A stretch of 64,000 nucleotides of DNA. Source: Sphaerolaimus hirsutus (lineage: Eukaryota > Nematoda > Chromadorea > Monhysterida > Sphaerolaimidae). Made by a program: the position numbers and the translations under genes. Positions 42,637 to 54,642 of this stretch are shown here, piece by piece; position 1 is the stretch's first letter; the number at the start of each line of letters is the position of its first letter. The stretch spans positions 23,991,206 to 24,055,205 of the forward strand of contig OZ038459.1 of NCBI GenBank assembly GCA_964036195.1, given 5' to 3'. The notes beneath the pieces are model-generated. The model saw nothing but the letters and a program-made list of their open reading frames with translations. It ran no database searches and was not told where the DNA came from.

Positions 42637-43771
42637 AACACCTCCCCACCCAAGTCCGGCCCTCAATTTTCGATTTCACTTCAGATGCCCTATCTCTGGC
42701 TGTGGGCAGGGTGGAATGATAATAATTGGGTGGTATATAGGGGGGTGCACTGATACGCACACGTGCCCGTTACGCACACATGCCCGTTTTTTTCCAATTG
42801 ACACTTTTTTAAGTGATTTTCAGATATGAGTGAAGTGACAAAAAGTTGCGCAATGACATTAGTGAACTTTTTTCACTTCACTCATATCTGAAAATCACTT
42901 GAAAATGTGTCAAGTGAAAAACTGTGAAAAATAGCCATTTTTCACTGTTTTTTTCACTTGACACATTTTCAAGTTACTTTCAGATATGAGTGAAGTGAAA
43001 AAAGTTCACTAATGTCATTGCGCAACTTTTTTTCACTTTACTCATATCTGAAAATCACTTGAAATGTGTTAAGTGAAAAAAACGGGCATATGTGCGTAAC
43101 GGGCACATGTGCGTATCAGGCCTGCCCTGTATATAGGTTTAACCCCCTCTACTCTTCATGAATGGGGGTGAATTTAAAGTTGTAAATTTTGACAATTTTT
43201 GTTCCTGTAACGACATCATTATGATGTCATAAGATTCACTCCAAGTAAATTTTCTCATAGGGGCATTTTAGAGGTTATGTTTTTTACACAACTTTGAACC
43301 TAAAACTCTGCTCTATAAAACATCCTAAACCAGCTGGTCAAGTGTGTAAAATAATAAAAGTGAAAAGTGAATTCTCAAATTTGCTAAAGAAAAGATTTGT
43401 CTGCTGCTTAGGGGGAGGTCTCCAACTTAGTGATGGAATGGCACCATTTCATTGTGCCAAAGAGTTCCACGCATTAGTGCCCTTTGCCTGTGATGCAATC
43501 AGTGCCTGGCGGCACCCCTTCTCCAAACCATAGTAAAAGAAATAAAGTGGGGACCGGACCTGGGTGGGACAGCAAAAATGCCACAAATTTTTTTGACATA
43601 TATGGCAACCCACCATGTTGTGAGTCGCCAGGGCCCCTTCCATTCATGAAGAGTAGAGGGGGGTTACACGTATATACCACCCAATTATTAGCATTTCACC
43701 CTGCCCACAGCCGGAGATAGGGCATCTGAAGTGAAATCAAAAATTGGGGGCGGACTTGGGTGGGAGGTGTT
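42637..43771. mobile_element. Foldback element related to 39891-41330, with nested palindrome
   Basis: Ends AACACCTCCCCACCCAAGTC and inverse, TA flanks; arms share ATAGGGCATCTGAAGTGAAA. The right arm repeats the CATTTTAGAGGTTATGTT module of the 39891 element. A nested palindrome at about 42751-43122 has TGATACGCACACGTGCCCGT ends and TCACTTCACTCATATCTGAA hairpins. A GGCGCC-hAT-like TAGTGATGGAATGGCACC fragment begins near 43430. Confidence 0.8.
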
Positions 43772-44340
43772 TAGTGTGCGCGGGGCCAATAAATCACGAA
43801 GGATTAGGCCAAGATGTTTGCTGGTGTGCTACATATATTCAGAGTTGATAGTGGGTATTTACTCTTACTCTGAAATACGAGTTAAACTGAGTACTGGGTT
43901 TATTACGTCAAAAATTATCGTAAAATTGGTAGTAAAGATTACGTTAAAACATGCCCAAAAGCGGTAATAAATGTGACGAAATAGGATAAATGTGGGCATG
44001 TTGACGTACATTGCTATACAAACTAGTGTATATGTGTAGCTGCGGTGCAAACCGGCAGCAATAAATACATCATGTACGTTACATACATGATGTACATCAT
44101 TTCAGACGGGAGTATTTCGAGGGGGGTTTATTTTTTCCCCAGCTCGAAAACACCTGGGGGTATTTCGAAGGGCGGGGTTAATTCAAGGGGGGGGGGGGGT
44201 ATTTCGAGGAAAAACGTAAAAATGAGTATTGTTGAGAAATTTTACACCAAGTTTCACTCGGTATTTTTTCGGGAGGAAACGTAAACGTATTTACGCAGTA
44301 CTCGAATATCCGTATTTATCGAGTAAACGTAAATACGTTA
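43772..44340. other. Spacer with half of a C/G-run element
   Basis: No coding sequence. GAGTATTTCGAGGGGGGTTT to GTATTTCGAGGAAAAACG at about 44107-44217 is the right half of a C/G-run element. Confidence 0.5.
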
Positions 44341-44406
44341 TAACAACTATGATTGACAGTGAGCTAACAATGACTCAAAAATCTTGAAACGACATGAAAA
44401 ATCTAC

Positions 44407-44600
44407 CTCGCATATAGCCATCGATGTGAGAGGCCATCTGCCTAGTCCAGAACTTCGTTTCATGAGCATAAAACAAGAATTCATCCAGACGCGCGCATCG
44501 ATGACTTTGTCCAGATTCACCAAACCAATTTGTTCCATACACCATGTTTCCAGTTTTGACACTGGGGTCAGTGTCGCTGATTTGTGTGACATTTGTAACA
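44407..44600 (-). CDS. Possible exon of an unidentified gene
   Basis: Open minus-strand segment with a balanced composition unlike the surrounding repeats (for example VYGTNWFGESGQSHRCARLD). It ends at a good donor, CGAG followed by GTAGAT. The acceptor side is uncertain (ATCAG near 44580). The other two minus frames are also open over most of this stretch, so coding status is weak. Confidence 0.25.
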
Positions 44601-44785
44601 CTGCGTTCCAAATTTTATATTTCTACCGTATTTCTTCGAATTACCCCCCCCCCTCCTTGAATTGCTTTTTGAATTTTTTTGATAAATTCACCATAACGTT
44701 GTTTGGGTTTTCTTTACTCAGGGATTAGTCAAAATAAAATACGTTATGTTGAAGTTTAGTTTGAAAAAAGTTCACTGCTTTTAAC

Positions 44786-45290
44786 CAGAGTTGCAAAAGT
44801 GTATTTACACTTATACGAAATACCTGGGTAAATGGGTATTTATATTTACGCTTATGCTTACACATTGATAAAATCCCCGTACACTTTTTTACGCTTTACC
44901 AGCCAAATTACCCGGGTAATAAAAGTGTAAAAAAATGTCACCCGGGCCAGTTTTACCCTTTTGAAAAAGTGTAAAACTACAAAAAAATTGAACAAGAACG
45001 TCTGAACGGTCGGATGATGGATTTTGACGACGATGTTTTGATGATTGTGTTTGATGAGAAAAATGTGAAAAATGAATGGAATGATCAGTAAATTCATCTA
45101 AAAGTGAAAGGAAGGGTGTCGTCCGATGCTCAACAGCAAGAGCACTCTCTTTAAAAATTCTACGCTTACACTTTTTTACACTTTCCTGGGTATTTTAAAA
45201 ATACCTTATGCTTACAGTATCCATACTCAAAATTTGGAAAGTATATTTACACTTACACATTCCAAAAATACCAGTATTTTAACAACTCTG
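44786..45290. mobile_element. hAT-type element related to 15803-17564
   Basis: Ends CAGAGTTGCAAAAGTGTATT and AGTATTTTAACAACTCTG, with GTGTAAA / ACACTTACAC arrays in place of ACGTTTACG. Flanks CTTTTAAC and TTTGAACA only loosely resemble a target duplication. Confidence 0.75.
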
Positions 45291-45322
45291 TTTGAACAAC
45301 GTTGATGAGTACCTATTACATC

Positions 45323-46148
45323 CAACGATGGGTAAGTTCTTCAAAAAAAAAACACTTTCTGTGTTTTGAGTTTTTCAAAAACGAATACCTGTGTTTTGAG
45401 TTTTTTTATCGAAAAAAACTTGAGTAACTCTGTTTTTATTTCTGTGTTTTTGTTAAAACTTGAGTTTTTTTGAGGTTTTTTCCTAAAAAACTCGAGTTTT
45501 TGTCCAAAAAACTTGAGTTTCCCCACCAAAAATTCTGATTTACAACATTTTGATGTGAAAACAGCGGTTTTCTTATAAAATATTGTTTTTGCACATGTTT
45601 TCACCCCACATAACATATGTGTACATATTCATTCAAGTGTCGAAAAAGTCCATAAAAATGTTCTCAATGAGGAAATCCACCCACGTCATCAACAAAATGC
45701 TCACAAACAGCAATTTACGCAGTACTCCGAAATTCTTCAATGGATGTGCACTGTATGGAAGACTACAGAATTGATTTGAACTACAACTATATTTAAACAT
45801 GTCCACCAGGAGATGTGCATGCCATCTTTAATTCATTTTTTGTTCCATCATAAAATATGAATACATTATGTACATATTTACATGCTATACATGCATCTAT
45901 TATCTTGTTTAGTTTCACTGAATTGATGTGCGTTCTAAAAATGTGTTCAACCACTTCACTGAAAAAACTCAAAATCTCAAAAAACTTTTCTGTGTTTCCG
46001 TGTTTCTGTGTTTCTGTGTTCTCCAAGAAAAAACTCATTTGAGTTTTTAGTTTTTCAAAATTTGTGAGTTTCCGTGTTTCTGTGTAAAACAAAAACACAG
46101 AATCTCAATGAGTTTCTGTGTTCAATTTCTGTGTTTTTTCCATCGTTG
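45323..46148. mobile_element. hAT-type element with TTTCTGTGTT arrays
   Basis: Ends CAACGATGG / CCATCGTTG with a perfect 8-bp target duplication ATTACATC (45315-45322 and 46149-46156). Arms consist of GTGTTTTGAGTTTTT and inverse words around a unique centre. Confidence 0.88.
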
Positions 46149-46470
46149 ATTACATCTCAAATCCCGACATTTTCCACATTTGTTTTGCAGCCCTCCCCAG
46201 AAACATTTCTTCTAGCCGAAGCTGAACAAAGTAGAATGCACAATCAACAAACCTTTAACTGTTGAGAAAGAAAAACATAGTACGGCGAGCACTGCAGGTG
46301 AATTATGCAGCATCATAAATTTTTCCAAGATTTCAATTTTTGGGTTTGCCCTAATCCCTTTCTATTTTATATAATTTCGGAGGTTTATCTGGCACTTATT
46401 CATAGCCCATCGTTTCTGGATGTAAATTAAAAATGTATTTGTAACAATAAATGGACTCGTCCCATATTTA

Positions 46471-46904
46471 CCGTATTACCTCGAATTATCCCCCCCCCCA
46501 TTGAATTAACCCCCCCCTCGAATTAACCACCCTAAAAATGGGCTGGGGAAATAATACCCCCCCCCCCTCGAAATACCCCCCTCCCCCCTCTGGAAAGTTG
46601 TACATCATGTATGCGATGTACATGATGTTATTCACTACTACTAATTTGCATTGCAGCTACGCTGATACGCTCATTTGTGTACAGTTATACATCTTTAGCC
46701 CCAATAAAACATATTTTCTCATGTTTATTACCTGTTTCTGTATGAAAAACCGTATTCTTTACTATGAATTTCACGAAAATTTCTGACGAAATTATGAAAA
46801 AAACCCTCGAATAACCCCCCCCCCCCCCCTCGAATTTACCCCCCCCCCTCAAATTTTGCTGGCGAAATAATAAACCCTCATGGGGGTATTTCGAGGTAAT
46901 ACGG
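46471..46904. mobile_element. C/G-run TIR element (TTACCTCGAA subtype)
   Basis: Ends CCGTATTACCTCGAATTATC and GTATTTCGAGGTAATACGG with TA flanks. The interior shares TGACGAAATTATGAAAAAAA-type sequence with the copies near 38880 and 52010. Nothing recognisable lies in 46157-46470. Confidence 0.8.
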
Positions 46905-46940
46905 TATATTATTTCCATTTTTCACGCTTTATATCAAATA

Positions 46941-47308
46941 CCGTATTTCTCGTAATAGAAAGTGACGTTTTATGTTTTTGTCAACTTTATATCTGTCATT
47001 CTATTGGAGGCTGCTGTTTTATTGAATGCTTCTGATCCGCTTTTTTACCGAAATTTTTATCAAGCTTGGGCAATATTAAAACATCAGAGCATCAGTTTGA
47101 CATTTAATACCGATTTGAATGCCTTGAACATCGTTGTCATCGACATTTTATGTTTTGTTTTTTGCCATTTTCCAACGTATTTTCTACGTGCAGTTAAATT
47201 GGAACTGCCATTCTATATTTTCGTGACTGAAAACATGTGCCAAAACCTGCCGTTCTATTCGAGGTGTCCTTCTATTGGAGGCGCGCCTTGTTCGCAGAGA
47301 TACGGTAA
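46941..47308. mobile_element. TIR element of the CCGTATTTCT / TCTATTGGAGG type
   Basis: Left CCGTATTTCTCGTAATAGAA and right TTCTATTGGAGGCGC ... GAGATACGG. A relative lies at 60973-61529 (CCAATAGAATGGCA, AGAAGAAATACAG). Confidence 0.55.
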
Positions 47309-47403
47309 CCCTACTTTCAATTATTTTTTCATACCCGCTTGTAGGCATTAATAATGCATTTTTATGCATTATTAATGCATTATAATTCAGAACAGGCATT
47401 ATT

Positions 47404-47650
47404 GTGCCTACACACACTAGTTTTCACCGTGACTTCGTGTGAAAACTGAAATTTTTTCAAATGCAAATTAATGAACACGGTTGAATGATTTAATTTAAAT
47501 TAAATTTGAATTTAGATTAATGAAAGTTAAAGTTTGAAAATTTGTAAACTAAAACAGATATAGCATACGATAAGAGTAGGCTGAATGTGGCCATGTGGCC
47601 ATTTCAGTTTTCACACAGGTCACGGTGAAAACTAGTGTGTGTAGGGCCAA
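47404..47650. mobile_element. MITE with TGTGTAGGCAC-type ends
   Basis: Ends TGCCTACACACACTAGTTTT and inverse AAAACTAGTGTGTGTAGGGC, arms continuing as CACCGTGACTTCGTG / CACAGGTCACGGTG. Sequence 47651-48045 has no recognised feature. Confidence 0.75.
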
Positions 47651-48047
47651 CAATGCACCAACGCGGCTATCAATATTTTCACATTAAATTTTATGCGACA
47701 TATGAAACAGGATAGAATTGCAAGTGCTAGAGCTTGGTAGAGGTGCTAGAGTTGGTAAAAGTGGAAAACTTTTTTAGAACAAGCATCATGTTTCTATAGT
47801 GAAAATAAAGAGAGAAAAATGAAAATATGGAGAGATCAAAACAGTGGATGAAACTTATATTTTCAAAAATGGTGCAGGATTTTTAAAAAATTATACTTTG
47901 AAACCATCAAGTAAAATTATGAAATTTTTGAAACAATTTTAACCACGATGTAAACAATTCCGAAATTTGATATGTTGACAGTTGAAGAGATGGAATATCA
48001 AAGTGTTTGAAACTATGTCATTCGTCAAAAAAAAATCAATTAATAAT

Positions 48048-48708
48048 TGAGGCGTCCAATTCTAAAAGTCGACAAGTCCAAAATATGAAAATTTTGAGTT
48101 AGGCCCAGAAACGTCATCGGGGGCTACTCCCGCACATTTTTCATAATTTTCCATAAATTTTTTGACCTCAGATGCCCATATGGCAAACTGCCAAACTTGA
48201 CATTTTTGGGAAAAATGCAAAAAAATTGGGCAAGAAGTCGACAAGTCCACTTAGTTTTGGGCTTAAAGTCGACAAGTTCACCTTCCGCAGCCTTTTTTAT
48301 AGGAAAAAAACGAAGAAATGTGACACCATCTTCCACAGAAAGTCCATCGTGAACGCCGATTTCTAAAAGTCGACAAGTCCATAAAATTCTCATAAGGCAG
48401 GCGCAACGCGGGCAGGAACAAAAATGTTCTCGAATGCAAGAAGTCGACAAGTCCGTTTCCCTCCCCATAACAGTTTTGTTCCGTCCGAGTAGAATTATAG
48501 ACACCCAATTATTCACATATACGTTGAGAGCAGGGGCTGAAAATTTGACACTTTATTGTTAACATTTGGAACTTAATGTTGAGTATGAGAGAGCGCCATT
48601 GGACACGCACCACGGACCTGGAATTGGTAATGAAACTTAAAATGCGATTTACTCAAAATCGCATTTTGTGGACTTGTCGACTGTTAAAATTAGACGCCTC
48701 AATTGTAT
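48048..48708. mobile_element. TIR element with interspersed AAGTCGACAAGTCCA words
   Basis: Ends ATTGAGGCGTCCAATTCTAA and inverse TTAGACGCCTCAATT. AGTCGACAAGT occurs near 48068, 48236, 48271, 48368 and 48440, and inverted near 48670. Relatives: 49335-49812 and a diverged one at about 55785-56762. Confidence 0.75.
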
Positions 48709-49134
48709 AGACGTTTCGAACTAGGAAAAAGTTCCATAACTACAAAGTTCCGCATCCTTCCGCATTTATGGAAAATGGTCTGAAAAATGTGAAAATTTAA
48801 AATCTAATAAGGATTAAAGTTTTGCAGAAAACTATTGCAGTTACCGTATTTCTTCGAAATACCCCCCCCCTCGAAATACCCCCCCCCCTCTCGAGACCAC
48901 TATGAAACGATCACCCCCCTCGAAATACCCCCCCCCCCTCTCGAAATACCCCCCCCCCTCGTTTGACCCCCTCCCCTCTCGAGACCACTATGAAACAATC
49001 ACCCCCCCTCGAAATACCCCCCCCAGATTGAGTGTAAAGAGAACGTACATGACAAATACTGCAGTTTGTGTTCTGCGTAGTGCAGAACACACGTTAAAAC
49101 AATTTTTTACAAAACAACACGTATTTTTGACGTC
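48231..49134. repeat. First copy of a direct duplication around the second gap
   Basis: Sequence from AAGAAGTCGACAAGTCCACT (48231) through the C/G-run element to CACACGTTAAAACAAT (about 49105) recurs nearly unchanged at 49335-50132. It contains a C/G-run left end at 48844. Confidence 0.85.
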
Positions 49135-49334
49135 NNNNNNNNNNNNNNNNNNNNNNNNNNNNNNNNNNNNNNNNNNNNNNNNNNNNNNNNNNNNNNNNNN
49201 NNNNNNNNNNNNNNNNNNNNNNNNNNNNNNNNNNNNNNNNNNNNNNNNNNNNNNNNNNNNNNNNNNNNNNNNNNNNNNNNNNNNNNNNNNNNNNNNNNNN
49301 NNNNNNNNNNNNNNNNNNNNNNNNNNNNNNNNNN
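49135..49334. other. Assembly gap (200 N)
   Basis: Exactly 200 N. The sequence directly after it repeats the sequence from 48231, so the gap may hide either a true tandem copy or a haplotype misjoin. Confidence 0.99.
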
Positions 49335-50132
49335 AAGAAGTCGACAAGTCCACTTAGTTTTGGGCTTAAAGTCGACAAGTTCACCTTCCGCAGCCTTTTT
49401 TATAGGAAAAAAACGAAGAAATGTGACACCATCTTCCACAGAAAGTCCATCATGGACGCCGATTTCTAAAAGTCGACAAGTCCATAAATTTCTCATAAGG
49501 CAGGCGCAACGCGGGCGGGAACCAAAATGTTCTCGAGTGCAAGAAGTCGACAAGTCCGTTTCCCTCCCCATAACAGTTTTGTTCCGTCCGAGTAGAATTT
49601 TATAGACACCCAATTTTTCACATATACGTTGAGAGCAGGGGCTGAAAATTTGACACTTTATTGTTAACATTTGGAACTTAATGTTGAGTATGAGAGAGCG
49701 CCATTGGACACGCACCACGGACCTGGAATTGGAAATGAAACTTAAAATGCGATTTACTCAAAAATCGCATTTTGTGGACTTGTCGACTGTTAAAATTAGA
49801 CGCCTCAATTGTATAGACGTTTCGAACTAGGAAAAAGTTCCATAACTACAAAGTTCCGCATCCTTCCGCATTTATGGAAAATGGTCTGTAAAATGTGAAA
49901 ATTTAAAATCTAATAAGGATTAAAGTTTTGCAGAAAACTATTGCAGTTACCGTATTTCCTCGAAATACCCCCCCCCCCCTCGAAATACCCCCCCCCCCCC
50001 TCTCGAGACCACTATGAAACGATCACCCCCCCTCGAAATACCCCCCCCCCCAGATTGAGTGTAAAGAGAACGTACATGACAAATACTGCAGTTTGTGTTC
50101 TGCGTAGTGCAGAACACACGTTAAAACAATGT
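49335..50132. repeat. Second copy of the direct duplication
   Basis: Near identical to 48231-49105, with a few substitutions and C-run length differences. It supplies a complete right part that the first copy lacks. Confidence 0.85.
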
Positions 50133-50391
50133 CGTAATCACGTTAGAACAGTGTTTATACCATCTACATACTAATATTAGTCTACATAACCTTATAAATG
50201 CCGGTTTTTGTTGTATTTTTTGACGTCTGCGTACGTTTCAGACGACAATTTCGTACTGGGATTTGAAAATTTTTCTTGTGAAATAATAACCCCCCCCCCT
50301 CGAAATACCCCCCCCCCCCTCGTTTAACCCCCCCCCTCTCGGGACCACTATGAAACAATCACCCCCCGGGGGGTATTTCGAGGAAATACGG
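49950..50391. mobile_element. C/G-run TIR element, complete
   Basis: Ends CCGTATTTCCTCGAAATACC and GTATTTCGAGGAAATACGG with TA flanks. Interior close to 13830-14269 (AGAGAACGTACATGACAAAT, AACACACGTTAAAACAATGT). Confidence 0.85.
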
Positions 50392-52132
50392 TAAATACTT
50401 TTTTTATACGGTAATATAAAGACATTTTAAAATTCACTTAAATGTTTAAATATTGAATTTTTGGATAAAAGTATTAAGTGGTAACTGGTAAGTATCACGC
50501 AATGCTAAAAATGACAACTATTTTAATAAAGAATGTTATTGACCTTTATTACTAAACCTATCAGTCACACTTACTAATTTGCTTGTTTACTCGTGGGATT
50601 GGCACAATACCGTATTACCTCGAATCAATCCCCCCTTGAATTAACCCCGAAGGTAAGCCCGGCCCGAAGGTAACTGATGCTACCTGCGCGCTGGGCTTAC
50701 CTTCGGAGTGGGTATACATTCGGACCGGGTATTCATTTAGGCTGGGTTGGAGATTAGCGGGGGGTTCACAACTGGCGGCGCGTGTGCACCCATCAGCGCG
50801 GTGCGGCAAACACAAAGGGCAAATAACAATACAAATGAGGCTCAACAATGCATGGCTCTTTATGTTTTGCCTCCAAGACCGCAACTGATGTTTGATATAT
50901 GATGCGTGACCCCCCCCCCTCCCCCCCAGTTCGGCACTTTTTCCATCACTAGTTACAGAAACTGATCACTAAAACATAACTGAACTACACTGCACTGCAA
51001 GCAAAATGACAGAAACTAGTGTTGGAAAAAACACCATTAATTTGGCACCAGCGCCATGGCGCTTTTTCCATCACTAGTTACAAACTCTGCCTCCGCCTCA
51101 AAGTTTCCGGCTTCAAAGCCTGTAGCCGCGCCATGTGCAATTACATTATCAGCGTGAGTGCAGTTCGCGGCTTGCGCAAGCCATGCTGGGCAATTAAGTG
51201 ATTATTACGCCACCAGTTTGTGGCTGGCGCTGATAAATTAACATTTAACAGCTTTTTGGGGGATAATGTGAAACAATTTTGTAATTAATTGCCAGCTGCG
51301 AACTGCCGGTGCAGTAATCTCTTAATTGCATGCAATTACATAGTTGCCATGACTTGGGGAGGGGGTAATTATGTGTGTGGCACGTTTGCATGTTATTGCC
51401 GGGCTTACCTTTGGAGCGGATATGCTTCCATGCGGAGTGGGTCTACATTCGGGCCGGGTATACTTTCGGAGAGGCACAGGCTCGTGGGGGGGATACGAGG
51501 GGGGGTATTATTTCTCCAGAATTTTTTTGAAATCCCGGTACTTAATTGCCATCTGAAACCTATGCAGACGTCAAAAAATGCAACAAAAATCGCCATTTAT
51601 AAGACTGTTAAGACTTGTATAAGTGTGTAGACGTATAAACACTGTTCTCACATAACATATAGTCATCGTTTTGCCCATTTTTAACACGTGTTCTGCATTG
51701 CCCGGATGACAAACCGCAGCCTTTGTCATTTACGTTCTCTATACACTCAATTTGAGGGGGTATAAGTTCATAGTGTCCATTTTAAGGGTGGGTATTTCGA
51801 GGGGTGGGGGGGTATTTCGAGGGGGGGGGGTATTTCGAGGGGGGGGGGGGTATTTCGAGGAAATACGGTATTACTGCTTATTTGTATCGCAGCTACACAT
51901 GACTTGTTTGTGTAGCAATCTACGTTTTTATGTTCAAATATATCATATTTGGACCCAATTTTTACCTGTTTTGGGTACGAAAATGCCTACTCTTTACTAC
52001 GATCCTTACGAAAATTTCTGATGAAATAATAACCCCCCCTCGAATAGACCCACCCCTCGAATTAACCCCCCCCTCACATTTTGCTGGCGAAATAATAAAC
52101 CCCCATGGGGGTATTTCGAGGTAATACGGCAT
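50392..52132. other. Non-coding stretch with partial C/G-run elements
   Basis: Left end of a TTACCTCGAA element at 50611; right ends at about 51869 and 52130. GCTTACCTTCGGAGTGGGTA and a related GCTTACCTTTGGAGCGGATA near 50695 and 51403 may be the arms of another element (both followed by ACATTCGG-CCGGGTAT). GCGCCATGGCGCTTTTTCCA near 51050 is a hAT-family end. No gene is evident. Confidence 0.5.
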
Positions 52133-54453
52133 TGTGGCCACACAAGCTGGTTTTCAATGTTCCTTTTTGAAAACTCTCCTAGGCGATGCGTCGCTGTACG
52201 GAATTCAAAAGTGTGCAATTTGCACTTTTATTTTTCAAAAAGTGACAGCATATGTGAATATTGGTTTCAGCAAGTCACATTTGCCGTTCAAAGTTCACAT
52301 TTGCAGAACATTTTTGAAAACTGTAGGGCGACGCATAGGCGACGCGTCGCCAACAAAATACTCTGAAGACAATTTTGAAAACTTAAAATTGAATAATGTA
52401 GTTTTCAAAAATGTACATTCTAGTTTTCAAATTTGCAGAACATTTGTGAAAAGTGCGACGTACAGCGACGTCGCTGTACGTCGCTGTACATGCCAGTTTT
52501 CAATATCTGTGCAACATATGTGAAAATGCGTCGCTGTACACACAAAAAGTAGCAAAATCGTCGCCAGGCGTCGCTAGTTTATGGATTTTTGCCAACTTAC
52601 TCCAAAATCCTTTAAAAAACACTGGATGGATGGGTTAATGTAAAATTAAGAGTGTACATGCAGTATTTTATGCTGCATGTACTGATGGGGTTGTAGAAAA
52701 CTTGGGATGCATATAAAATAAAATATATATTTTTTTAAAAAACGTCACTGTGGCGACGTTTCAGGTGACAACTGTATATGTCACCTGTTTCCATAAGTTA
52801 TTACCAATCTTGAAAAGTACTTATAACATGACAGAATTCATAAATTTATCAACAACACCGAATCTGGGACTTGGTACTACTGTTAATTAAATCAATCTTT
52901 CTGAAATTTGTGTGTACCATGCAATAGTTAGTCATGATCTTGCATTAAAATATAAATATATATATAATTTTTCATTTCGTTAATTGATAAATATTTGTGA
53001 AAGTGATTTATACATGCAGTTAGGTTGGCACTCTGTACAATGGGCTAAATGAAATTTCAGATGCAAATCACAGGGATGAAATTCAAGATGCCATCACAGA
53101 GAAAATGAGAGACTGGTTTTGATGTACTCATGGCAGACTTAGATACTGCTCAATTGCCAGTCATTGGTGAATTGATCCAGTATGACCAACTGCTTGCACA
53201 ATCTTTGGGTCAATACCAGCATCAACACTCCAAGGTGACCAAACAACTAAACAGTATCTGGCTAGCTGCCAAACCTGATTTTATGCATATAACATATGTC
53301 TTATTTTGTGCACTTTCACCTTGCATCACATTTACTAAGCTGAGTTTTCCTGAGCACTGCTTGGCTCAGCTGGACTGGAGTTTTTGGAGTTTTTGCTGCA
53401 GGCTGGAGTGTTGTAATGGCCTCCACTGGGTGCTTGGCAGTTAATTTATACCCTTTGCACTGACACTTGGAAGTTGTGCACATACAGTAAATAATTTTGA
53501 AAAAATCTCTGGAAACATAAAAAGACTATGTGATTTTTCCAAGCCTTTTTTTGCATCTTTACATTTCTTTTTCAAGACTTTCACTCAATTCCTCAATTCC
53601 ATGGATAGATCCAGATAACTTTTGAGTTTTCAAAAAGGTTCATGTTTATGTTAAATTTTGTGACAGATTGTAATATTAAATGAAAACATTTCTGAAAACA
53701 ATACAATAAAATTGTTTTTATTTTTTTGTGCTAGTGTATTGTCTCAGTCAGTGTTCACTTGTTGTTCATTTTTTTGGCTTTCATTTACATACAAAATCAG
53801 CTGTTTCAATTGCACTTGTGATTTTTAAAAAAATTATAAAGTGGATTGTATAAAAATATCATTACTTGTTTTGCAGAAATGTTATTGAATTCAGTCTTTT
53901 TTTGTTTGATGTGAAAAAAATAAGGGCTTTTTACTGTGATAATGCAATAATTACAGATACACAGATGTAATTTCAAAAAATTATTTAATGTTTTAAGCAT
54001 AACCACAATTTCTTCATCATCTTTGAACTTCTATTGTGAAACATGGTATCAAATGAAAGAGAGAAAAAAACTGGATATATATCTGAGACGGATATCATAT
54101 ACAATGTAAAACTGAATTTTTAAAAATATTTATAGTTAGAAAACGAATTAATTTTTAAAAATATGTATAACAGTGCTAAAAATATACAATACAGTCCCAA
54201 AAATCAAGCATAATTTTCTGCATCACATGCCACTTACAGCTTGTCCTACAAATTCATACTTATTCAACAAAAAAATATTTTGTCTGCAGCATTTTACCAG
54301 AGTTTTCAAATATGTGTTCTTCCGGAGGAAAAATAGAAAAAAAACAAAGATGGCGGCCATTTGGCTCATTACACAGACTGTTTCAATTAATTTGAAAACA
54401 AAATAATGGGTTTTCACAGAGGGAACCTTGAAAACCAGCTTGTGTGGGGCCAT
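52133..54453 (+). mobile_element. Internally deleted relative of the Harbinger element
   Basis: Ends GGCCACACAAGCTGGTTTTC and GAAAACCAGCTTGTGTGGGG. Positions 52450-52880 align with transposase intron 4 and the start of exon 5 (ATCTGGGACTTGGTACTACT). 53010-53120 aligns with exon 8, and 53600-54453 with the 3' end. Exons 1-4, most of 5, and 6-7 are missing, and exon 8 carries early stops, so this copy depends on another transposase. Confidence 0.85.
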
Positions 54454-54469
54454 TTATGTTTAAACTCGG

Positions 54470-54642
54470 AGTAAAGTATATGGTGTCAAGTCAAGTTTCA
54501 AATGTCCTGACAAAATGTCATACAAATTTTCATGCGAAGTGTCGAAATAGCAATAAAATCAGTTTTTTGTTTTGTTTTGGTTGACATTTGTTATGACATT
54601 TGACACTTACTTAGTATGGCTTGGGACTACCTTCAGGACAGC
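54470..54642. mobile_element. MITE-A copy 6 (degraded)
   Basis: GTCAAGTTTCAAATGTCCTG arms and right end TATGGCTTGGGACTACCTTCAG. The left terminus is degraded. Confidence 0.55.

Noticed and set aside
44347-44728. Plus-strand frame 44384-44728 as a gene
   Set aside because: It overlaps a better minus-strand exon candidate and runs on into a C-run element end; neither is well supported.
53130-53444. 104-codon frame in the deleted Harbinger copy
   Set aside because: Begins after the decayed exon 8 relic, has no counterpart in the intact element and no splice support.
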